A stretch of 17,579 nt of DNA from JBLNCE01 sp050260415 (GCA_050260415.1 JBLNCE010000072.1:1-17579); one strand, 5' to 3'. Positions 6,628 through 14,457 are shown, numbered from the stretch's first letter. The notes: generated from the letters alone by a model not told the origin. Numbers and translations are program-made.

Positions 6628-8142
6628 ATGCGTTGGGACATCGAAACGAGGGTCAAGCAGAACTCATTCGAGTATTTCGAGAAGACTCTCATCACGGATA
6701 ACGGTTTCCGCGAGTACGACGTGCGCTGGCTGGTCGGCAAGGAGATCAATCCCAACGGATTCCTCGTCCTGGGCCGCGCCTACGGCACCATGATGCGCCG
6801 GAAACTGAAAGAGAACACGGTGATCGTGGGCCACGATTTTCGCGCCTACAGTCAGGATTTGTGCCGTTCCTTGATCGTGGGCCTGCTTTCCGCGGGCGTT
6901 GAGGTGATCGATGTGGGCCTGGCCCTCACGCCCATGGTCTACTTTGCCCAGCATCACTTCAAATGCAAGGCCGCCCTGCAGGTGACCGCCAGCCATAACG
7001 AGAACGGCTGGACGGGGATCAAGATCGCCGATGGGCTGTCGTCCACCCTCGGACCTGAAGGGATCCTGGAATTCAAAGAGCTGGTCTACGGGGGGGAGTT
7101 TGAGGCGGGCCCGGGGACGTACCGCTCGTTCGACGGACTGTCCGAGTTGTACATGCAGGATTTATTAGCCGGCAACAAGGTCAAGAAACGTTTAAAAGTA
7201 ATGTTCGACGCCGGCAACGGCACCGCGGGCCGCTTTGTCCCCGCCATCCTGCGCGGCCTCGGCTGCGAGGTCCTGGAGGCCAACTGCACGGCGGATTGGG
7301 AATTCAAGCAATACAACCCGAATCCGGAAGACGTCGCGTTTCTGCACTGCATCAGCGAAGCGACGCGGGCGCGCGGGGCGGATATCGGCATCGGCATCGA
7401 TGGTGACGGCGATCGGATCGGCGTCGTCGACGATCGCGGACGTGAGGTATTCTCGGACAAGCTGGGCCTGCTGGTCGCCCGTTGGATCTGCCGGGAGCAT
7501 CCGGGGCGCGCCGTGGTCATCGACGTCAAGAGCACGGGTCTCTTCAACGACGACGCCGTGCTGCGGCAGGCGGGCACCAGGGTGATTACCTGGAAGACGG
7601 GCCACTCCTATATCAAGGCGAAAGTGGCCGCGGAAAACGCCATCGCGGGCTTTGAGAAGAGCGGGCACTGGTTCTTCAACGCGCCCTACGGCCGGGGTTA
7701 CGATGACGCGGTCATCTCCGCCATCATCCTCCTGAAGATGCTCGGCGAACACGATGAGCCCCTGTCCCGGATGGTCGACAACCTGCCCGTCACCTGGCAG
7801 AGTCCGACGCTCGGCGCGTATTGTCCAGACGACAAGAAATACGATGTCGTGGCGCGTGTCACGGACCAGTACCGCGCGGATATGGAAGCCGGCAATCCGA
7901 TCGCCGGTCAACGCATCAAAGATCTGGTCACGGTGAACGGCGTCCGCTTTCTCCTGGAGGACGACAGCTGGGGCTTGGTGCGCGCGTCCTCCAACAAGCC
8001 CTCCCTGGTCGTCGTGGCCGAATCGCGGACGTCAGAGGATCAGCTCTACGAGATCATGGATCAGATCCAGGCGCGCCTGGCGGCCACGGGCCAGGTCGGC
8101 GAGTACGACCAGCAGATGCCGGCGCGGGCGGCGAAGACTTGA
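6628..8142 (+). CDS. Phosphoglucomutase/phosphomannomutase family protein
   Basis: This 504-residue alpha-D-phosphohexomutase shows all four active-site loops: the phosphoserine loop TASHN (Ser122), the metal loop DGDGDR (Asp258/260/262), the sugar-binding loop FEKSGH (342-347) and the phosphate-binding loop RASSNKP (452-458). It interconverts hexose-1- and hexose-6-phosphates, feeding cell-envelope sugar nucleotides or glycogen-type metabolism; Glc or Man preference cannot be read from the sequence. ATG 6628 was chosen because AAAGGAG (6612-6618) lies 9 nt upstream; the frame extends to ATG 6571, which lacks a ribosome binding site. Only 40 bp separate it from the downstream htrA-like gene, so co-transcription is likely. 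Confidence 0.93.
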   Translation: MRWDIETRVKQNSFEYFEKTLITDNGFREYDVRWLVGKEINPNGFLVLGRAYGTMMRRKLKENTVIVGHDFRAYSQDLCRSLIVGLLSAGVEVIDVGLALTPMVYFAQHHFKCKAALQVTASHNENGWTGIKIADGLSSTLGPEGILEFKELVYGGEFEAGPGTYRSFDGLSELYMQDLLAGNKVKKRLKVMFDAGNGTAGRFVPAILRGLGCEVLEANCTADWEFKQYNPNPEDVAFLHCISEATRARGADIGIGIDGDGDRIGVVDDRGREVFSDKLGLLVARWICREHPGRAVVIDVKSTGLFNDDAVLRQAGTRVITWKTGHSYIKAKVAAENAIAGFEKSGHWFFNAPYGRGYDDAVISAIILLKMLGEHDEPLSRMVDNLPVTWQSPTLGAYCPDDKKYDVVARVTDQYRADMEAGNPIAGQRIKDLVTVNGVRFLLEDDSWGLVRASSNKPSLVVVAESRTSEDQLYEIMDQIQARLAATGQVGEYDQQMPARAAKT

Positions 8143-8182
8143 ACAGACCGTGCGTATGTTTACAGGATATGGAGTGAGTTAG

Positions 8183-9397
8183 TTGTCAGCTAACAACCGC
8201 CGCATAAGCGGCTTGGGCTTCTTCTTTGGCATGCTCCTGGTCAGCGCCGTGTTGGGCGGGATGCTCGTGCTGCTGGGGTTGAAATATACCAGCCTCGGCG
8301 CGGCGATCGTGCCGCGCCCCCAGACGCAGCCGGCGCCGACGCAGCCCGCCAAGACCGGACGGCCGCCCGTGCTCTCTCCGGAGGACGCCCGCCCGGCCAA
8401 AGCGCTCGAACAAGCGACGATTAATGTCGTGCGCAGCGTCGGCCCGGCGGTGGTCATGATCACCACCCGCGAACAACAGACGGTCCTGGACTTCTTCTTT
8501 CAGCCCGTGACGCGGGCGCTCGAGGGCTTGGGGTCCGGGGTCATCTTTGACAAGAACGGCTACGTCCTGACGAACAACCATGTAATATCGGGCCAAGGCG
8601 GCGGCGACATCCAGATTATGGTCGTGCTCTCCGACGGGCGCAGCTTCCCGGGGGAGGTCGTCGGGTCGGACTCCTTGACCGATCTGGCCGTGGTCAAGAT
8701 CAGCGGACGCGATCTGCCCGTGGCGCGCCTGGGTGACTCGGATCGCATCCAGGTCGGCCAGTTCGCGGTGGCGATCGGCAACCCCCTCGGCGAGACGTTG
8801 CGTAATACCGTGACCATGGGCGTGATCAGCGCCGTCGACCGGACCCTGCGCGTGGATGAAAACAGGGTCATGCGCGGCATGCTCCAGACCGACGCCTCCA
8901 TCAACCCCGGTAACAGCGGCGGGCCGCTTCTGAACAGCGACGGGGAGGTCATCGGCATCAATACCGCCATCGTCGCCCAGGCGCAAGGGATCGGCTTTGC
9001 CGTTCCGATCAACACCGCCAGGGATGTCGCCAAGCAGCTGATCGCGCACGGACGCGTGGAACGGCCCGGTCTCGGGATCAGCTACCGGCCGCTCGATGAG
9101 AACGACATCGCCCGGTTGGAGAACGCGACCGCGACCAGTGTGCCGGTGGGGAGCGGCGCGCTGATCATCGAAGTTCTGCCGGGTAGCGGCGCCGCCGCTG
9201 CGGGTTTGCGCCCCTATGACTTGCTCGTGGCGATCGGCGGCCAGAAGTTCGGGCCCGATTTCGACCTAGTGGGTTTCATGGCCGACCGCAAGGTCGGCGA
9301 ACGGCTTGCGGTCACCTACTACCGGCTCGAGAAAGGCACCTTCGGCCGGGCGTGGCGGAAGCGCACCGCGAACGTCCGGATCAGCATCGTGCGGTGA
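8183..9397 (+). CDS. Membrane-anchored HtrA/DegP-type serine protease
   Basis: This 404-residue protein has a short cytoplasmic N-terminus, one membrane anchor (about 11-33), a Pro-rich linker (44-75), a trypsin-like protease domain (about 80-285) and one PDZ domain (about 295-400). The catalytic triad is visible: His133 in TNNHVIS, Asp167 in SLTDLAV and Ser245 in GNSGGPL. It should act outside the membrane on misfolded envelope proteins, like B. subtilis HtrA/HtrB/YyxA. The start is TTG 8183, with GGAGTGAG 8 nt away. Its stop codon overlaps a possible GTG of the next gene. The following CxxH/CxxC gene makes YyxA (HtrC) the closest positional match. Confidence 0.93.
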   Translation: MSANNRRISGLGFFFGMLLVSAVLGGMLVLLGLKYTSLGAAIVPRPQTQPAPTQPAKTGRPPVLSPEDARPAKALEQATINVVRSVGPAVVMITTREQQTVLDFFFQPVTRALEGLGSGVIFDKNGYVLTNNHVISGQGGGDIQIMVVLSDGRSFPGEVVGSDSLTDLAVVKISGRDLPVARLGDSDRIQVGQFAVAIGNPLGETLRNTVTMGVISAVDRTLRVDENRVMRGMLQTDASINPGNSGGPLLNSDGEVIGINTAIVAQAQGIGFAVPINTARDVAKQLIAHGRVERPGLGISYRPLDENDIARLENATATSVPVGSGALIIEVLPGSGAAAAGLRPYDLLVAIGGQKFGPDFDLVGFMADRKVGERLAVTYYRLEKGTFGRAWRKRTANVRISIVR

Positions 9398-9408
9398 GGC
9401 TCGAAAAA

Positions 9409-9576
9409 ATGTTCGTGGTATGCGGGGAGCATCTGGAGGACGCGATCGACGAATTCCTCGAGGCATACGGCGAGGCGCCCGATGTCTACCAGCTCGCCGC
9501 CACATCCTTCACCGCCTGGACCCCGCCGGCAAAGTGCCAGTTCTGCGAGGATGGGCCGGTGTATTTGGTGGTGTAG
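9409..9576 (+). CDS. CxxH/CxxC small protein (YyzF / BA_5709 family)
   Basis: This 55-residue protein begins MFVVCGEH and ends with CQFC and VYLVV. The paired CxxH (Cys5, His8) and CxxC (Cys43, Cys46) could bind one metal ion, probably zinc. Between them lies the family-typical acidic helix and APDVYQL. From memory, this family sits directly after the yyxA/htrC protease and before rlmH in Bacillus. The same order with HtrA is seen here, but rlmH is missing. ATG 9409 has GTGAGG 9 nt upstream; a GTG at 9394 overlapping the HtrA stop codon is an alternative start. Function is unknown; translational linkage to HtrA is likely. Confidence 0.85.
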   Translation: MFVVCGEHLEDAIDEFLEAYGEAPDVYQLAATSFTAWTPPAKCQFCEDGPVYLVV

Positions 9577-9579
9577 AGA

Positions 9580-9830
9580 GTTCACATCGTCTTTTACCCT
9601 TGCGCGCTCGTGCTGACAACCCCGGCGGCGGTGGTTGCCGCGGTTGGGCGCACCGCCAAGAAGGGAATCCTGATCAAGAGCGGGGCGGCTTGGAGATCGC
9701 GGGCAGGATCGATCTGTTGGCGTTGGACAAGACGGGTACGCTGACGATTGGGCGGCCTACCGTAGCCGACGTCATAGGGTGCGAAGCTTCCGCCGCCAAT
9801 ACGCAGCGAATCGCACCGTTCCTTGGCCTA
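9580..9830 (+). pseudogene. Remnant of a P1B-type heavy-metal ATPase
   Basis: From 9580 the frame reads VHIVFYPCALVLTTPAAVV and on to KKGILIKSGAA, the membrane segment and post-CPC region of metal-transporting P-type ATPases. A one-base deletion near 9688-9692 shifts the frame, which then continues LEIAGRIDLLALDKTGTLT (phosphorylation motif at 9726-9746) and IGRPTVADVIG. The spacing between PCAL and DKTGT is normal for the family. Both ends are lost: no metal-binding N-terminus, ATP-binding domain or last helices. The CPC motif reads YPC, consistent with one G-to-A change (TGC to TAC). This is a dead fragment of a zinc/cadmium/copper-type exporter gene; the remainder is not in the window. Confidence 0.85.
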
Positions 9831-9844
9831 AAGAGGCCGCCCTT

Positions 9845-11593
9845 TCACCCCCCGTTCGCCGTCCATCCCAGGCTGTCGAGGGTCTTGAAGACGGTATACC
9901 ACCCCTCGCTGCGCAACAGCTCCTCGGGAGGGCCGTCCTGCACTATGCGCCCGCCCGACATGACCAACACCCGGTTGGCCTCGATGGCGCCGCTCAAACG
10001 GTGGGAGATGGTGATGGTCGTCCGCTTCCGGCTTTCCTCCTGGATTACCCTGAAGAGCGTGCGTTCGGTCTCGGCGTCCAACCCCGAGCTGGGCTCATCG
10101 AGCAGGAGCACCGTGGGTTCGAGTACCAACGCTCTGGCCAGGGAGAGCAATTGCTCCTGTCCGTGCGAAAGCTTGGTTCCGCCGGCGCCAAGGGCCGTGG
10201 ACGGCCCCATGGGCAGACAGGATACGAGTGGCATCAGCCCGGCAATGGTCAGGGCCCTTTCGACCATGCCATCGTCGATGGTTTCGTCCCCCAGGACGAT
10301 GTTATCCCTGATCGTGCCTTCGAAGAGCCGCACCTGTTGAGGCACGACGCCCAAGAGGCGGCGGCGATCCGCCGGGTGTACGCGCCTCGGATCCATGCCG
10401 TCGACGGTAAGCCATCCTTGCGTTGGCGCGTAAATGCCCGCCAGGAGGCTCATGAGCGTGGTCTTGCCCGCGCCGGTGCGGCCGACGATGGCGACCCGCG
10501 CGCCTGGCGCGACGATCAGGTTCAGCTCCTTCAAAACAGGGGAGCCGTCATGATAGCTGAAAGACAGATCCTTGATCACGATGCGTCCGGAACGCGCGGC
10601 CGGTAATGCCGACCACGCGGGGCGCTCCTCGACGGGCTGCCCGAGGACTTCATCGATCCGGTCCACTCCGGCCAAGGCCTCTTGGATGGTCTGATACTCA
10701 TCGCTCAAGGAGGTGATTGGCGCGAACAGCCTGGCGATTAGTTGCACGAAGGCTACCAGGGTCCCGAGGGAGATCGACCCCCCGGTCCCAAAGCTTGCAG
10801 CCCCGAACCAAAGCAACGCCCCGATTGAACCGGCGCGCAGCAGGTCCATGACCGGTGTCAGGAACGAATTGTACAGGCTCGCCTTGGTGGTGGCGGCCAG
10901 GAATTTGGTCAGCGAGCGCTGAAGAATGGCGACGAAACGGCTTTCTTGCCTGAAGGCATGGATAACCTTGGCCCCGGCCAGGCTTTCCTGGAAATTGGCG
11001 TTGATCAAGCCGACCGCCCGGCGGGTGTCGCGCTGCGCCAAGCGGATCTTACGGCGGAAGTATTCGGCGACAATCACAACCGCCGCGAGTATCGGAAAGA
11101 CGACCAGCGACAGCCGGAGGCTCAACGCTATCATGGCCGCGATGATGCCCAAGGCACGGAAGGAATCGGCGATTATGCCCACCACGCCGGAGCTGAAAAG
11201 AGTATTGACCGCTTCCACGTCGGCCGTGCAGCGGCTCATGATCTCGCCCGCGGGGTTCTCGTCGTAATAACGGAGGGGCAGCCAACGCAGTTTGTCCGCA
11301 ACGGCCCGGCGCAGATCGTGAAGGATATTCTGTCCGGCCAAGGTCGTGGTATAGTTCTGCAAGAAAGCCACGACTTGAACCATTACCAAGGCACCAAGAT
11401 AACCCGCGGCCAACGGCCATAACCCTTTGGCTATACCGGGCGCCAATTTTCGGTCTATGATCCATCGGATCAGGAGGGGCGGGAGAAGCTCCAGGAACAT
11501 GGCCGCCACCACCAACACGCCCAAGACCGCAAGAAGAAGCTTTGTCCGCTTGAGGCTATCGGCGATTACCCGACCGACGTTACTTCGTTTCAT
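9845..11593 (-). CDS. Heterodimeric ABC exporter half, catalytic-Glu subunit (BmrD-like)
   Basis: This 582-residue half-transporter has six N-terminal membrane helices (about 15-305) and a nucleotide-binding domain: Walker A GRTGAGKT (371-378), Q-loop Gln419, Walker B VLLLD with catalytic Glu500, and switch His531. Its signature is LSHGQ (475-479), with the first Gly replaced by His. It supplies the intact Walker B for one site and the degenerate signature for the other, the complement of its partner. Such pairs (BmrCD, LmrCD, TmrAB, TM287/288) export drugs, lipids or peptides; the substrate here is unknown. It overlaps the partner gene by 14 bp, so the two are translationally linked. GGAG lies 10 nt before ATG 11593. 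Confidence 0.93.
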   Translation of the reverse strand: MKRSNVGRVIADSLKRTKLLLAVLGVLVVAAMFLELLPPLLIRWIIDRKLAPGIAKGLWPLAAGYLGALVMVQVVAFLQNYTTTLAGQNILHDLRRAVADKLRWLPLRYYDENPAGEIMSRCTADVEAVNTLFSSGVVGIIADSFRALGIIAAMIALSLRLSLVVFPILAAVVIVAEYFRRKIRLAQRDTRRAVGLINANFQESLAGAKVIHAFRQESRFVAILQRSLTKFLAATTKASLYNSFLTPVMDLLRAGSIGALLWFGAASFGTGGSISLGTLVAFVQLIARLFAPITSLSDEYQTIQEALAGVDRIDEVLGQPVEERPAWSALPAARSGRIVIKDLSFSYHDGSPVLKELNLIVAPGARVAIVGRTGAGKTTLMSLLAGIYAPTQGWLTVDGMDPRRVHPADRRRLLGVVPQQVRLFEGTIRDNIVLGDETIDDGMVERALTIAGLMPLVSCLPMGPSTALGAGGTKLSHGQEQLLSLARALVLEPTVLLLDEPSSGLDAETERTLFRVIQEESRKRTTITISHRLSGAIEANRVLVMSGGRIVQDGPPEELLRSEGWYTVFKTLDSLGWTANGG

Positions 11594-13352
11594 CCCGATG
11601 CATCTCCATCCATTGCTGGGCCTTGTATATCCTGGCGTAGATGCCTTCCCCGCGCATCAGCGCTTCATGGGTACCTTGTTCCTCAACAGTTCCGTGATTG
11701 AGGACGATAATCCAATCGGCCAAGGCGAAGCTGGCCAACCGGTGCGAACAGAGAAAGATCGTCCGCCCGGCGAACGCCTCCCGTAGCTTTTGAATAATAC
11801 GACGCTCGGTCGCGAGATCGACGGCGGAGAAGGGATCGTCCAGGATAAGCAGAGGTTTCCCGGCATAAAGCGCCCGGGCCAGCGCGATTCTCTGCCGTTG
11901 CCCGCCCGAAACTTTCACGCCGCCTTCACCGATCTGCGTCGCATACCCTTGGGGGAACAGCGGCAGATCCTCGGCCAAGGCCGCCCACTGGACGGCCTGA
12001 TCCAAATGCTCAAGATCGGCTTGGTCTAGCGGCTGAAGGGTAATGTTCTCGGCAATGGTCGCCGAGAAGAGGAAGTCAGTCTGTCCCATGTAGGAGATGA
12101 GGGCCGCGCGTTCGTCCGCGTCCAATAAGCGGAGTTCACGTCCGTTCACAAGGACGCTGCCCTTGTAATCATAAAGGCCGGAGAGGGCCGAGGCCAGCGC
12201 GGTCTTTCCGGAACCGACCGGTCCGGTAACCCCCACGATGCTGCCGGGAACGGCATGGATGTCTATCCCGCGCAGGACGGAATCAGCCGCGCCGGGAAAA
12301 GCGAAGGATAAGTCCTTGACATTGACCGTAACGCCCCGTTCGACAATGGGTTGGGGGACGATTACAGACCGGTTTCCGGCGGGCGCCCCTTCCAGCTTGG
12401 CGCTGATGCGCCGCCAAGCCGCCCGGCCGACATGAATGCGGTTGATGACGCGCGCCGCCGTCAGCGTCCGGGCGGACATGGCCGTAAACATAGTCAGATA
12501 ACTCGTGAATCCGCCAATCGTCCAATGCCCCTGGATGACCAAGGTACCGCCGAAGCCGAGCACCAGCAGCGTGCCGAGCATGGCGATGATTGAATACAAC
12601 GGTACCGCGCCCCCCTGCAGGAGAGACAGTTCCACGTTGGCCCGCTTCTGTTCCTCGGAGATCCCCGCGAAGATTGTTGTATTGGCCTCCTCGCGGCCCA
12701 GGAAGCGGAAGATCCTGACGCCGGAGATCATCGGCTGCAGGTGGTTGTTCAGCTTCGCCGCCACTTCGCGGGCTTTGGTCGCCCGTCTGAAGATATGCGG
12801 CCCGAAGGTTTGCGCCGCCAACAAGGCCAGGGGGATCGGCAGCGCGGCCCGGAGCGTCAATCCCGGCTGGATGAGCAACAAGGCGGCCAGGTTGGAAAGC
12901 ATCATCAGCGCGGTATCAAAGACTTCGGTCACTGTGACCTGGACGGCGTCGGCCAGAACCTGGACGTCACCCACCGCCCGGGACATCAAGTCGCCGATGT
13001 GTTCCCGCTCGTACCTGGCAACCGGCCAGGCCAGCGCCATGTCGAGTAGATCCCGCCTCAGGTCGCTATTGATCCGGTTGGCCATGATACGGAAACCATA
13101 GCGTTTGCCGACCCTGCCGGCGGCGTAGACGACCATCGCCCCGAAATACAGTAGGACCCAATGACCAACCGTACCCGCGCGCCCCGCGCCGGAGCCATGC
13201 CCGCCAAGGGCCAGAACGGCGTCAAGCGCTTTCCCTAAGAGGATCGGCGGCAGCACGACTGAGGTGTTCATGATGATTCCCGTGAGGGAACCGAACAATA
13301 GCCAGGTCCATTGGGCCTTGATATAGGGTGCCAAACGGATCTTGCCGTGCAT
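11580..13352 (-). CDS. Heterodimeric ABC exporter half, degenerate-site subunit (BmrC-like)
   Basis: This 590-residue half-transporter has six membrane helices (about 12-300) followed by a nucleotide-binding domain: Walker A GPVGSGKT (377-384), intact signature VSGGQ (481-485), Walker B LLILD with Asp506 in place of the catalytic Glu, and switch His537. The Asp is the hallmark of the BmrC/TM287-type subunit, whose ATP site hydrolyses poorly. It is the first of the two exporter genes. I chose ATG 13352 because AAGAAGG lies 5 nt upstream. An in-frame ATG at 13394 (604 residues) has no ribosome binding site of its own, but overlaps the stop codon of the 24-codon ORF as ATGA, so coupled initiation there is possible. 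Confidence 0.92.
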   Translation of the reverse strand: MHGKIRLAPYIKAQWTWLLFGSLTGIIMNTSVVLPPILLGKALDAVLALGGHGSGAGRAGTVGHWVLLYFGAMVVYAAGRVGKRYGFRIMANRINSDLRRDLLDMALAWPVARYEREHIGDLMSRAVGDVQVLADAVQVTVTEVFDTALMMLSNLAALLLIQPGLTLRAALPIPLALLAAQTFGPHIFRRATKAREVAAKLNNHLQPMISGVRIFRFLGREEANTTIFAGISEEQKRANVELSLLQGGAVPLYSIIAMLGTLLVLGFGGTLVIQGHWTIGGFTSYLTMFTAMSARTLTAARVINRIHVGRAAWRRISAKLEGAPAGNRSVIVPQPIVERGVTVNVKDLSFAFPGAADSVLRGIDIHAVPGSIVGVTGPVGSGKTALASALSGLYDYKGSVLVNGRELRLLDADERAALISYMGQTDFLFSATIAENITLQPLDQADLEHLDQAVQWAALAEDLPLFPQGYATQIGEGGVKVSGGQRQRIALARALYAGKPLLILDDPFSAVDLATERRIIQKLREAFAGRTIFLCSHRLASFALADWIIVLNHGTVEEQGTHEALMRGEGIYARIYKAQQWMEMHRDETK

Positions 13353-13390
13353 GGCTGCCTTCTTTGAGACAAGCACCGATAAGTGTGAAG

Positions 13391-13465
13391 TCATTTATCT
13401 TGGCAATACGCAGAATGCGCGATGTAGATAACGACGTCCACCTTTACGCGGGTTACACACTGCAT
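13391..13465 (-). CDS. 24-codon ORF before the exporter genes: leader peptide or chrB remnant
   Basis: An ORF of 24 codons starts at ATG 13465, with an excellent ribosome binding site (GGAGGAG, 6 nt away), and stops at TGA 13391-13393, overlapping a possible ATG of the exporter gene. The peptide begins MQCVTRVKVDVV and ends AYCQDK. Two readings are possible. It may be a regulatory leader peptide, as bmrB is for B. subtilis bmrCD. Or it may be the decayed start of a second ChrB C-terminal domain: MxxVTR is shared with the upstream gene (MRYVTR), VKVD fits the family, and a shifted frame then reads RYLHRAF. I see no attenuator hairpin after it. Confidence 0.45.
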   Translation of the reverse strand: MQCVTRVKVDVVIYIAHSAYCQDK

Positions 13466-13481
13466 CGATATCTCCTCCAGT

Positions 13482-13901
13482 TCACCGGCCGAGGCGGTTG
13501 CATAGCGCCGCATAAAGCGCGTCCAGGATCTCGAACCAACGCGCCAAGATAGCTTCGTCACTGGTTTGGGTCAGCTGGAAGCCGGATGCCAGCAGGGCAA
13601 AACCGGGGGATTCCAGCGTGATGTCCGCATCGGCCGGGATGTCGGCGCCGTGGATGATGAATGCGATCTCCGACAGGGCCGGATCGCTCAAACCATGTTT
13701 GACCAGAAGAATCTCGAAGGTGCATTTGCCTCCATGGTGCGATAGCTCGACGCCGGGGATGTCGAAAGGAATATCCTCACCGATGTTATAAGGCGGGCCT
13801 GGACGAAAGACGAACTCCGCGGCGGGATCGATAAAGCGGCGAAGCAACCACGCCGAGGCCGCGCGGTCGATGCCTATATGTTCCCGGGTTACATACCTCA
13901 T
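13482..13901 (-). CDS. ChrB C-terminal domain protein (chromate resistance family)
   Basis: This 139-residue protein corresponds to the C-terminal half of ChrB: VTREHIGIDRAASAWLLRRF at the start, then IDPAAEFVF, FDIPGVELSHHGG and CTFEILLVKHGL, all typical of the family. ChrB is normally one protein of about 300 residues that acts in chromate sensing or resistance; its biochemical activity is poorly defined. Here the domain is a separate gene whose ATG overlaps the N-terminal-domain gene's stop codon as ATGA, so the two are made together and probably associate. No chrA transporter is seen in the window. Confidence 0.85.
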   Translation of the reverse strand: MRYVTREHIGIDRAASAWLLRRFIDPAAEFVFRPGPPYNIGEDIPFDIPGVELSHHGGKCTFEILLVKHGLSDPALSEIAFIIHGADIPADADITLESPGFALLASGFQLTQTSDEAILARWFEILDALYAALCNRLGR

Positions 13902-14407
13902 GAACTTGCCTCCAATCGATCGAGCCTGCCTTGAAGCTCATCCAAGGCCTTTTCCACTTCGCTAGAGCCCGTTGGGTTGAAGAAGTCTTTGTTTCGGGCA
14001 AATTGGTACGCCCGGCGCAGAAGGCCAAGATTGTTCCGGTCCCTATCCCGATCAAACGGTTGCTTCTCCATACGCGACATTTCCGCCCGAATCCGGGCAA
14101 GCAGGGCGTCGTAATCTTTCTGCCGTTCCGCCCGGAAAGCGGCGATAATGTCCCGGTCTTGCGTCGAAGTATCACCGGCGCAGCGCCAGATCGTCGCCGT
14201 GCCGCCGACTTCAACGATCTCCGCGGATAGCCAGCGCAGTTGCTCCTCCCATTGGCCGGAACTGGGCGCGATGCAGACGGAGTCCTGCAGATATAAGAGA
14301 CCCATCTTTTTAATCTTGCGCCAGAGGTTGACGCGCAGGCGGGAGGGTTGCCGGGGCAGTTTGTAGACCAGCATCAACCAGGGTTCGGCGCTTTCGTGTG
14401 TAACCAT
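13898..14407 (-). CDS. ChrB N-terminal domain protein
   Basis: About 169 residues. WLMLVYKLPRQPSRLRVNLW followed by KIKKMGLLYLQDSVCIAP and AEIVEVGGTATIW matches the N-terminal domain of ChrB, a ferredoxin-like/winged fold found in chromate-responsive proteins. The C-terminal part is helical and charged and may be a coiled coil (RDRDRNN... ELQGRLDRLE). Together with the next gene it totals about 308 residues, the length of full ChrB. It is the first gene of a five-ORF operon. ATG 14407 has GGGTGA 8 nt upstream; GTG 14419 is also in frame, but would lie almost at the predicted transcript start. Confidence 0.85.
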   Translation of the reverse strand: MVTHESAEPWLMLVYKLPRQPSRLRVNLWRKIKKMGLLYLQDSVCIAPSSGQWEEQLRWLSAEIVEVGGTATIWRCAGDTSTQDRDIIAAFRAERQKDYDALLARIRAEMSRMEKQPFDRDRDRNNLGLLRRAYQFARNKDFFNPTGSSEVEKALDELQGRLDRLEASS

Positions 14408-14414
14408 GGTTACA
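14399..14414. promoter_or_regulatory. 16-bp perfect palindrome, putative operator
   Basis: TGTAACCATGGTTACA is a perfect palindrome centred on the ATG start codon of the chrB N-terminal gene, 14 bp downstream of the -10 box. A dimeric repressor bound here would block early transcription. Autoregulation by the ChrB proteins is one possible explanation; a regulator encoded elsewhere is another. Confidence 0.5.
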
Positions 14415-14427
14415 TTCACCCAAGGCC

Positions 14428-14457
14428 ATTATACCTTTTGTGTGAAGATAGCGTCAA
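14428..14457 (-). promoter_or_regulatory. Sigma-A promoter of the chrB/exporter operon
   Basis: On the minus strand, TTGACG (14452-14457), an 18-nt spacer and a perfect TATAAT (14428-14433). The predicted transcript start is near 14421, giving a leader of only about 14 nt before ATG 14407. All downstream genes to 9845 are tightly packed, so this promoter probably drives the whole operon. Confidence 0.75.

Noticed and set aside
9821..9836. GGCCT/AGGCC hairpin between the ATPase remnant and the ABC gene as terminator
   Set aside because: Five base pairs and no T-tract on either strand.
9306..10340. 344-codon plus-strand ORF
   Set aside because: It joins the HtrA end, the small CxxH gene, part of the ATPase remnant and antisense ABC sequence in one frame; only the DKTGT stretch has meaning and is reported as a pseudogene.
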